Source of the DNA: an uncultured Oscillospiraceae bacterium
Lineage (GTDB): Bacteria; Bacillota; Clostridia; Oscillospirales; Oscillospiraceae
Assembly (NCBI GenBank): GCA_910577805.1
Contig: CAJTOE010000008.1
Span: 1 to 34,416, forward strand
Reading direction: 5' to 3'
DNA: 34,416 nt
Shown here: positions 21,785 to 28,025 of the stretch, piece by piece
Layout of the letters: every line of letters starts with the position of its first letter
Position numbering within the stretch: the first letter of the stretch is position 1
Program-made: the position numbers and the translations under genes
The notes under the pieces: generated by a model
The model's input: only the letters and a program-made list of their open reading frames with translations
What the model was told of the DNA's origin: nothing
Database searches by the model: none

Positions 21785-22852
21785 CTAATCCCGAACCAGC
21801 TCCGCGCAAACCTGACACAACGCCTCCATGTCCGAAGCTGTGCCAATGGAAATGCGCAGATGATCCTGGATACGCTCCGGCTTGTCGAAACGCCGCACTA
21901 AAATGCCCCGGTCCCGCAAGCCTTGCTGTAACTCTTTCCCGGATTTTTCCGGATGGCGGGCAAAGATGAAATTCGCGCTGGAGTCGTGGACCAGAAAGCC
22001 CAGCTCCCGCAGAGCTTTGGTGGTCTTTTCCCGCGTCTGCATGATTTTCTCCCGCGTCTCCTCAAAGTATTCCTTGTCCCGGATGGCCGCTTCTCCCGCC
22101 GCCAGTGCGAGCCGGTCCAGGGGGTAGGAGTTGAACGAGTTTTTTACGCAGTTGATGCCCGCAATCAAACCGGCATTGCCCAGCGCGTAGCCCACCCGCA
22201 TCCCCGCCAGGGAGCGGTCCTTGGACATGGTCCGCACCACCACCAGATTGGGGAACTCCTCAATCAGCGGCACCGCCGACTGTGCCCCGAACTCGGCGTA
22301 GGCCTCGTCCACCAGGACCGGGACCTCCCGGTTGGCCTCCAGAATGCGGCGGATTTCCGCCAGGGGCAGAGCCTGGCCTGTGGGGGCGTTGGGGTTGCAG
22401 ACCACCACACCGCCGTTTCCGCCCAAAAGCTTCTCCACGGGCAGGGAGAAATCCTCATTCAGGGGGATTTGCTGGTAATCCAGGCCGAACAGCTCCGTGT
22501 ACACGGGGTAGAAGCTGTAGGTGATGTCGGGGAAAACCACGGTCCTGCCGGGGCTGAACAGGGCGTAAAAGCACAGGCCCAGCACCTCGTCGGAGCCGTT
22601 GCCGCAGAAAATCTGCTCCGGCGTCAGGCCGTAGTACTCCGCCAAGGCCCCGCGCAAGCTCTGCGCCTCCGGGTCCGGGTAGAGCCGCAGCGCATCCCCG
22701 GCGGCTTCCTGAATGGCCTGCAGCACCTTGGGGGAGGGCGGATAGGGGTTCTCGTTGGTGTTCAGCTTGATGAATACCCGGTCCTTGGGCTGTTCGCCGG
22801 GGGTGTAGGGCACCAGGCTTTGAATGCGGGAACTCCAGAATTTCTTGTTCAT
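21785..22852 (-). CDS. hisC: HisC, histidinol-phosphate aminotransferase
   Basis: This 355-residue class I/II PLP aminotransferase transaminates histidinol phosphate in histidine synthesis. Signatures are LNTNENPYPPSP (about 30-41), GNGSDEVLGLCF (84-95), NPNAPTGQALP, VDEAYAEF (181-188), and the PLP-binding segment TMSKDRSLAGMRVGY with Lys211. The C-terminus contains RISIGT. The ATG at 22852 follows AGAGGG at about 9 nt. No other his gene is nearby, so it may serve histidine synthesis in trans or be a promiscuous aromatic aminotransferase. It probably shares a transcript with the DUF951 gene upstream. Confidence 0.93.
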   Translation of the reverse strand: MNKKFWSSRIQSLVPYTPGEQPKDRVFIKLNTNENPYPPSPKVLQAIQEAAGDALRLYPDPEAQSLRGALAEYYGLTPEQIFCGNGSDEVLGLCFYALFSPGRTVVFPDITYSFYPVYTELFGLDYQQIPLNEDFSLPVEKLLGGNGGVVVCNPNAPTGQALPLAEIRRILEANREVPVLVDEAYAEFGAQSAVPLIEEFPNLVVVRTMSKDRSLAGMRVGYALGNAGLIAGINCVKNSFNSYPLDRLALAAGEAAIRDKEYFEETREKIMQTREKTTKALRELGFLVHDSSANFIFARHPEKSGKELQQGLRDRGILVRRFDKPERIQDHLRISIGTASDMEALCQVCAELVRD

Positions 22853-22865
22853 GTTAAAACCCTCT

Positions 22866-23072
22866 TTATTTTTTGGAAACATCCACCGGCACACCGTCCC
22901 GAAAGACCTTCCGTATATTTTTTTCCGCCTTGCTCCGGGGGAGCATCACCTCATGCCCGCACCCCTGGCAGCGAAGCTTGAAGTCCATCCCCACCCGCAG
23001 CACAGTCCACTCACTGCTGCCGCAGGGGTGGTTCTTTTTCATTTTCAGTACGTCGCCGACGTGGATGTCCAT
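22866..23072 (-). CDS. DUF951 family small protein
   Basis: This 68-residue protein belongs to DUF951, a small Firmicutes family of unknown function. The hallmark is GDVLKMKKNHPCGSSEWTVLRVGMDFKLRCQGCGHEVMLPR, with three cysteines (CG, then CxxC) that may bind metal. The start at 23072 is preceded by GGGAGGAGG at about 7 nt. It is first in a unit with hisC (13 nt apart) and follows a consensus promoter at 23099-23127. Confidence 0.9.
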   Translation of the reverse strand: MDIHVGDVLKMKKNHPCGSSEWTVLRVGMDFKLRCQGCGHEVMLPRSKAEKNIRKVFRDGVPVDVSKK

Positions 23073-23098
23073 AAAGCGCCTCCTCCCAGTTTTCTACC

Positions 23099-23127
23099 AT
23101 TATAATTCAGCCTGACCTTTCTGTCAA
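23099..23127 (-). promoter_or_regulatory. Consensus promoter of the DUF951-hisC unit
   Basis: On the minus strand, TTGACA (23127-23122) and TATAAT (23104-23099) are separated by 17 nt, a perfect sigma-A match. The DUF951 start is 26 nt downstream of the -10. No equally good promoter is seen for the divergent S1-domain gene. Confidence 0.9.
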
Positions 23128-23183
23128 TCACCGCCGTTGGCCTGCATATAGTGGAGAAACGGAAAAAAGCGAGGGAATGGACT

Positions 23184-24125
23184 ATGTCTGATATTTTTCT
23201 GCCGGAGGGCCGGCTTTTGAACACACCGGAAAACTGCCGTCAGTGCGCCAGCGCGGCGGGCCTGCACCGGGCGATGAAGCGCCAGACGATTCTGGAGGGG
23301 ACCGCGCTGATGGCCAAGCCGGACCTGACTTTACGGGTGGCGGTGGGTCCGTACATAGGGGAGATACCCAGAGAGGAGACGGCGGAGGGCATCGCCGGGG
23401 GATATACCCGCGATATCGCGGTGCTGTCACGGGTGGGAAAGCCCGTCTGCTTTGTAGTGGAGCGCCTGGAGGAGCGGGACGGGGCGCTGCTGCCCATTCT
23501 GTCCCGGCGGAAGGTCCAGGAGCGGGCCAGGGCCTGGCTGGAGGAGCTGCCCCCCGGTACGGTCCTGCCGGTGACGGTGACCCATCTGGAGCCCTTCGGG
23601 GCGTTCGTGGATGCGGGCTGCGGGGTAAGCTCGCTGATCTGCGTGGAGCGTATCTCCATTTCCCGGATTCCCCACCCCAGCCAGCGCTTCCAGGTGGGGG
23701 ATGAGATCTACGCGGTGGTGCTGGAGCAGGACCGGGCCAACCGCCGCCTGCGGCTGACCCACCGGGAGCTTTTGGGCACCTGGTCGGAAAACGCCCAAAG
23801 CTTTTCTGCGGGAATGACCGTGCCGGGGATTGCCCGGAGCGTGCTGGACTATGGGATATTTGTGGAGCTGACCCCCAATCTGTCCGGGCTGGCGGAGGTG
23901 AAGGAGGGCATTTCGGAAGGGGACCGGGTGTCGGTGTTCGTCAAGGCGGTGCTGCCTCAGCGGATGAAGTGCAAGCTGCTGGTGATCGACAAGCTGCCGC
24001 CCGCGCCGCCTCTGCCCTGCCGGTACTTCCTGCCCGCCGGCGGGCGTATGGACCGGTGGGATTACGCCCCGGCGGAGACCTGCCGTCCGGCGGCCCAGAC
24101 GATTTTTGAGGACGTGGGCCAATGA
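23184..24125 (+). CDS. S1-domain RNA-binding protein
   Basis: This 313-residue protein has two recognisable S1 OB domains. The first (about 122-193) has GTVLPVTVTHLEPFGAFVDAGCGVSSLICVERIS and an HPSQRFQVGDEIYAVVLEQDRANRRLRLTHREL end. The second (about 209-275) has GMTVPGIARSVLDYGIFVELTPNLSGLAEVKEGISEGDRVSVFVKAV. A preceding region (about 45-110) may hold a degenerate S1-like fold. It is annotated in related genomes as an S1-like protein but is shorter than true ribosomal protein S1. The ATG at 23184 follows GAGGGA at 7 nt. The stop overlaps the next gene as ATGA, linking the two. RNA targets are unknown. Confidence 0.85.
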   Translation: MSDIFLPEGRLLNTPENCRQCASAAGLHRAMKRQTILEGTALMAKPDLTLRVAVGPYIGEIPREETAEGIAGGYTRDIAVLSRVGKPVCFVVERLEERDGALLPILSRRKVQERARAWLEELPPGTVLPVTVTHLEPFGAFVDAGCGVSSLICVERISISRIPHPSQRFQVGDEIYAVVLEQDRANRRLRLTHRELLGTWSENAQSFSAGMTVPGIARSVLDYGIFVELTPNLSGLAEVKEGISEGDRVSVFVKAVLPQRMKCKLLVIDKLPPAPPLPCRYFLPAGGRMDRWDYAPAETCRPAAQTIFEDVGQ

Positions 24126-24751
24126 GGGAGGTCCGCTGGCTGGAGGAGCAGAAAACCCTGACCCTGACGGGAGAATCGGTCCTGGAGTGCCGGTACGCCT
24201 GGCCGGAGACGGGGCAGAAGAAGCTGGACAGGTACTACCGGCGTTTAAAGGGCCAGTGGCAGCGGCGGTGGGAGCGGGAGCTTTACTGGGACGCGTGCCT
24301 GGACCTGGCGGGGAAGCGGGAGCGGTCCCGGCCCTTCACCCCCTGGACGGCCACGCTGCTGGGGGAGACGACCTTTCAGAATGAAGAGCTTCTGTCCCTG
24401 TTCCTGGAGGCCAGGGAGCGTCGGGGGGACAGCCGGACGCTCTATGGGCGGTCCGGGGACATCTGGGAGGTCAGGACCGGCGCGCCGGTGGGTATCCCCT
24501 GGCGGGCGCGGAAAAAGATTTGCAGGACGTTGGAGCGGCGGGAGGAGGGGGTGCTGGACGACGGCTACATCCAGAAAACGGACCGGCTGTTTTCGGTCCG
24601 AAACGTCTGTCTGCGCCCGGAGGGGCTGGAGGTCTGGTATCCGCAATGCACCATCGCTCCGGCGGCGGAGGGCCTGCCCACTTTTTTGTCGAAAGAGGTT
24701 GATTTCCTGGAACGAATGTGCTATACTATAGGAGATACAGAAACAACGTGA
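24122..24751 (+). CDS. DUF3298-like protein
   Basis: This 209-residue protein has no signal peptide or membrane helix. Its C-terminal part (about 125-190) resembles DUF3298/RsiV-like domains: RARKKICRTLERREEG, FSVRNVCLRPEGLEVWYPQCTIAPAAEGLPTF. In RsiV this domain senses lysozyme outside the cell. Without an export signal, a cytoplasmic role is expected here, so the shared fold says little about function. The ATG overlaps the S1 gene stop. It is followed 9 nt later by the metallo-beta-lactamase gene, giving a three-gene operon. Confidence 0.6.
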   Translation: MREVRWLEEQKTLTLTGESVLECRYAWPETGQKKLDRYYRRLKGQWQRRWERELYWDACLDLAGKRERSRPFTPWTATLLGETTFQNEELLSLFLEARERRGDSRTLYGRSGDIWEVRTGAPVGIPWRARKKICRTLERREEGVLDDGYIQKTDRLFSVRNVCLRPEGLEVWYPQCTIAPAAEGLPTFLSKEVDFLERMCYTIGDTETT

Positions 24752-24760
24752 GGTGTCCAT

Positions 24761-25855
24761 ATGAAAAAAAGACATAGAAGGCCGGATAACCGAAAGCTGT
24801 TTGCGTTGATTTTGATTTTGCTCCTGCTTTTGGCGGTCATGGCCTACCAGAGCCAGGCTCAGTCCCAGCCCGTCTCCCTCCCGGTGCCGGACGGCTCCCA
24901 ATTTTCGGTCCACTTCATCGACGTGGGCCAGGCGGACAGCGCATTGGTCCAGTGCGACGGGGAGTACATGCTGATTGACGGCGGCAACGTGGCCGACAGC
25001 AGCCTTGTGGTGTCCTATCTGAGGAGCGCAGGGGTCGATGAGCTGGAGTATGTGGTCTGCACCCACGCCCATGAGGACCATGTGGGCGGGCTGTCCGGAC
25101 CGCTGAACGCCTTTCCGGTGGAGACGGTCTATGCCCCGGTGACGGAGTACGAGAGCCGGGCGTTTACCAATTTTTCCAATTACGCCCAGCCATACGGCGG
25201 CATTCAAATACCCCAGGCCGGGGACAGCTTTATGCTGGGGGCGGCCAAGGTGGAGGTTTTGGGTCCCTTGAAGGAGTACGAGGAGACCAACGACACCTCT
25301 ATTGTCCTGAAGGTGACCTACGGCTCCACCAGCTTCCTGTTCACCGGGGATATGGAGGAGGCCGCAGAACACGACCTGATGGACGCCAGGACGGACCTGT
25401 CCGCCACCGTCCTCAAGGCGGGGCACCACGGAAGCATTACGTCCAGCAGCTATGTGTTCCTGCGGGAGGTCATGCCAAAATACGTGGTGATTTCCGTGGG
25501 GGAGGACAACTCTTACGGCCATCCGTCAGAGGAGGTATTGAGCCGCTACCGCGACGTGAAAGCGGAGGTCTACCGCACGGACATGCAGGGGAATATCCTG
25601 GCGGTCAGCGACGGGGAGACGGTGACCTTCACCAGCCAGAGCAAGCCCCAGTGGCCCACCAACCCCACGGAAGGCCAGCAGCCCAGCCAGCAGATCGACA
25701 AACCGGCTTATATCGGCAACTCCGGCACCATGAAGTTCCACAAGCCCGACTGTGCGTCGGCTAAGGATATGGCGAAGGAGAACCGGGTGGAGTTCTTCAG
25801 CCGGCAGGAGGCCTCGGCCCAAGGGTATGAGCCTTGCGGGCGGTGTAAGCCGTAA
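24761..25855 (+). CDS. Membrane-anchored ComEC-like metallo-beta-lactamase hydrolase
   Basis: This 364-residue protein has a basic N-terminus and a hydrophobic segment (about 12-30), so it is exported or membrane-anchored. The next 250 residues are a metallo-beta-lactamase domain like that of ComEC: HFIDVGQADSALVQ, LIDGG, THAHEDHVGG (HxHxDH at 102-107), FLFTGDMEE and AGHHGS. The last 50 residues (about 316-364) form a separate cysteine-containing module (YIGNSGTMKFHKPDCASAK, then GYEPCGRCKP), seen in extracellular nucleases and hydrolases. A role in extracellular nucleic acid degradation is inference. ComEC membrane channel helices are absent. It ends a three-gene unit with terminators. Confidence 0.85.
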   Translation: MKKRHRRPDNRKLFALILILLLLLAVMAYQSQAQSQPVSLPVPDGSQFSVHFIDVGQADSALVQCDGEYMLIDGGNVADSSLVVSYLRSAGVDELEYVVCTHAHEDHVGGLSGPLNAFPVETVYAPVTEYESRAFTNFSNYAQPYGGIQIPQAGDSFMLGAAKVEVLGPLKEYEETNDTSIVLKVTYGSTSFLFTGDMEEAAEHDLMDARTDLSATVLKAGHHGSITSSSYVFLREVMPKYVVISVGEDNSYGHPSEEVLSRYRDVKAEVYRTDMQGNILAVSDGETVTFTSQSKPQWPTNPTEGQQPSQQIDKPAYIGNSGTMKFHKPDCASAKDMAKENRVEFFSRQEASAQGYEPCGRCKP

Positions 25856-25893
25856 GGGAAGCGGCCGCTGCCGGTGTCCATGAAAAAAGCGCA

Positions 25894-25931
25894 GCGCCCT
25901 CTGGAAGAAAGCTTTCCAGAGGGCGCTTTTT
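25894..25931 (+). terminator. Intrinsic terminator of the metallo-beta-lactamase operon
   Basis: A 13-bp stem pairs 25894-25906 with 25914-25926, followed by five T residues. Confidence 0.9.
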
Positions 25932-25943
25932 CTGTAGGATGGG

Positions 25944-25979
25944 AAAAACCGCTCTTTTCGAGAGAAAAGAGCGGTTTTT
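25944..25979. terminator. Terminator beside tRNA-Val
   Basis: A 16-bp stem pairs 25944-25959 with 25964-25979 (4-nt loop), rich in A on the left and T on the right. It begins 2 nt after the tRNA CCA end in the minus direction and should end the tRNA transcript. Confidence 0.88.
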
Positions 25980-25980
25980 A

Positions 25981-26056
25981 TGGTGGACGATACAGGACTT
26001 GAACCTGTGACCTCCCGCACGTCAAGCGGATGCTCTACCAGCTGAGCTAATCGTCC
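25981..26056 (-). tRNA. tRNA-Val (anticodon GAC)
   Basis: The minus-strand gene is 76 nt with the CCA end encoded (25981-25983). Acceptor arms are GGACGAT (26056-26050) and ATCGTCC (25991-25985). The D-arm AGCTCAGCTGGTAGAGC and the T-arm CAGGTTCAAGTCCTG are standard. The anticodon loop TTGACGT carries GAC, reading the Val codons GUC and GUU. A perfect sigma-A promoter is upstream and a hairpin terminator downstream, so it is a single-gene unit. Confidence 0.97.
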
Positions 26057-26069
26057 GGACAACGATGCT

Positions 26070-26098
26070 ATTATACCTGCTTCCTGCGGTTTTGTCAA
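26070..26098 (-). promoter_or_regulatory. Promoter of tRNA-Val
   Basis: On the minus strand, TTGACA (26098-26093) and TATAAT (26075-26070) are separated by 17 nt, a perfect consensus. The mature tRNA begins 14 nt past the -10. Confidence 0.95.
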
Positions 26099-26143
26099 CT
26101 CTTTTTTTCTAGTTTTTTCTGCAAGTCCAACCAGATCAATAAC

Positions 26144-27985
26144 ATGCTGGATTACACGGAGATCGTGGAGGGCACGTTGACCCCTGCCAAGAAAGAATAT
26201 TTGATTACTTCGGTCCTGAACGACGTGATCACCATGACCGCCCTGCAAAGCAACCGCCAGCACCTGGAGCTGGTGTTCAACATCGACCCGAAGGTGCCCG
26301 CGGGGCTGATCGGCGACTCGGAGAAAATTTCCCACGTGCTGAAAATCTTGGTGGAGAACTCGATTAAATTCACCGAGGAGGGCGGCGTCAATGTGCGCAT
26401 CGGGTTCCGCCGGGAGGAGTACGGCGTCAATCTGATCGTGGACATCCGGGACACCGGCATCGGCATGACCGACTCCCAGCTGACGCAGATGTACGACGTT
26501 TTTTACCAGGCGGACTCCGGAAGCAGCCGCCTGGCGGGGGGGCTGGGACTGGGCCTGCCCATCGCCCGCGGCCTGCTCAACGCCATGGGCGGCTTCATCC
26601 ACTTCGACAGCCAAGGCCAGCAGGGCCTTCTGGCCCACATCGCCATCCCCCAGGGGGTCTCCGACGACCAGCCCTGCATCGTACTCAACCACCCGGAGCG
26701 GTTCTGCATCGCCTGCTATTTCAAGCCGGAGAAGTACAGCTGCGACGAGGTCCGGGGCTACTATGACGGCCTGATCATGAACCTAGTGGAGGGTCTGAGC
26801 GTCAAGGGCTATCAGGTCCATAACTTTGAGGGCCTGCTCAAATTGCAGCGCAGTCAAACGCTGACCCATGTGTTCATCGCCCAGGGAGAGTATCAGGAGA
26901 ACCCAGACTACTACGAAAAGCTGGCGGGCACCCTCCGGGTTGTGGTAATCGCGGAACGAGAGTTCACCCTGCCCGGCAAAAGCCGTCTGCTCATCATACA
27001 TAAGCCCTTTTCCGCCCTCTCTGTGGCCAACCTGCTCAACGGGGAGCTGGGGGAGCGGGGCTTCGCGGAGGACCAGGCCGCGGGCCGGAAGCCCTTTACC
27101 TGCGTGGGCATCCAGGCTTTGGCAGTAGACGACGAGGAAATGAACCTGGTGGTAGCCAAGGGCGTTCTGGGGAGCTACGGCATTCAGGTTGATACCTGCC
27201 TGAGCGGCAAGGAAGCCGTGGCCCAGTGCAGCCGCAACGCCTATGACATCGTCTTTTTGGACCACATGATGCCGGGCGTGGACGGCGTGGAGACCTTGAA
27301 GCGCATCCGGGAGCTGCGCGGCGGCATATACCAGGACCTGCCGGTGATCGCGCTGACCGCCAATACCGTCAGCGGTGCGCGGGAAATGTTCCGCAGCGAG
27401 GGGTTTACCGAATTTGTCCCCAAGCCCATCGAGCGCACCGTGCTGGAACGCGTACTGCGTAAGGTGCTGCCCAAGGACAGTATCCAGTACAGCACCCAGA
27501 CCAATGAGAACGCCGGCGCTGCGCTGCCGGAACCCACGGAACAGCTGAACCAGCCGGAACAGCCGCAGGTCCTGGAGGCCCCAGAGGCGCCGGAGGTCCT
27601 GGAAGCGCCGGAGGTTCCAGAAGGCAAACCGTCCCTGCCCTACGAGGAGCTGACCAAGGCCGGCGTGAACGTGGACCTGGGCCTGGACTACTGCGGCGGC
27701 GAGGAGGATTTTTTCCGGGAAATGCTGCGTATTTTCTACGCCCAGGGCGCGGATAAGCGGGCGGAGCTTGCCGCTCTGTATGAGAGTGCGAATTGGCCGG
27801 ACTACGCCATTAAAGTCCACGCGCTGAAAAGCACGTCCCTGACCATCGGTGCGGAAAAGCTTTCCGCATACGCCAAGGAGCTGGAGCTGGCGGGGAAAAA
27901 GAAGGACACGGCCTATATCCGGGAGCATCACCCCATTCTGCTGCGGCAGTATGAGGAGCTTTGCGAGCATTTTGCCGGTATTTAG
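26144..27985 (+). CDS. 5'-truncated hybrid kinase: HATPase, REC and Hpt domains
   Basis: The 613-residue open frame begins within a kinase, with no sensor or HisKA phospho-acceptor. Kinase-like residues (KSNQINN) continue in frame before the ATG back to about 26123, where T-rich DNA of the tRNA promoter region begins, and there is no ribosome site. What remains is an ATPase domain (about 55-170; N-box ENSIKF, DTGIGM, GGLGLGL), a pseudo-receiver-like region (about 186-290), a receiver (about 323-440; DD at 329-330, Asp373, Lys427), a Pro/Glu-rich repeated linker (about 462-495) and an Hpt domain with His559 in KVHALKST. The Hpt and receiver could still serve the next gene's kinase. It may be a recent truncation or a non-autophosphorylating relay protein. 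Confidence 0.8.
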   Translation: MLDYTEIVEGTLTPAKKEYLITSVLNDVITMTALQSNRQHLELVFNIDPKVPAGLIGDSEKISHVLKILVENSIKFTEEGGVNVRIGFRREEYGVNLIVDIRDTGIGMTDSQLTQMYDVFYQADSGSSRLAGGLGLGLPIARGLLNAMGGFIHFDSQGQQGLLAHIAIPQGVSDDQPCIVLNHPERFCIACYFKPEKYSCDEVRGYYDGLIMNLVEGLSVKGYQVHNFEGLLKLQRSQTLTHVFIAQGEYQENPDYYEKLAGTLRVVVIAEREFTLPGKSRLLIIHKPFSALSVANLLNGELGERGFAEDQAAGRKPFTCVGIQALAVDDEEMNLVVAKGVLGSYGIQVDTCLSGKEAVAQCSRNAYDIVFLDHMMPGVDGVETLKRIRELRGGIYQDLPVIALTANTVSGAREMFRSEGFTEFVPKPIERTVLERVLRKVLPKDSIQYSTQTNENAGAALPEPTEQLNQPEQPQVLEAPEAPEVLEAPEVPEGKPSLPYEELTKAGVNVDLGLDYCGGEEDFFREMLRIFYAQGADKRAELAALYESANWPDYAIKVHALKSTSLTIGAEKLSAYAKELELAGKKKDTAYIREHHPILLRQYEELCEHFAGI

Positions 27986-28025
27986 GGCTTTTAAAAATTC
28001 TGCGTGTTAAGGGGTCGAAGACTGC

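Noticed and set aside
21785..22852. Start of a histidine operon
   Set aside because: Only hisC is present. Neighbours are DUF951 and radical SAM genes.
25981..26056. tRNA-Val as an integration site for a mobile island
   Set aside because: No integrase, phage gene or duplicated tRNA 3' end is seen in the window. The kinase truncation lies at the 5' side, unlike usual tRNA 3'-end integration.
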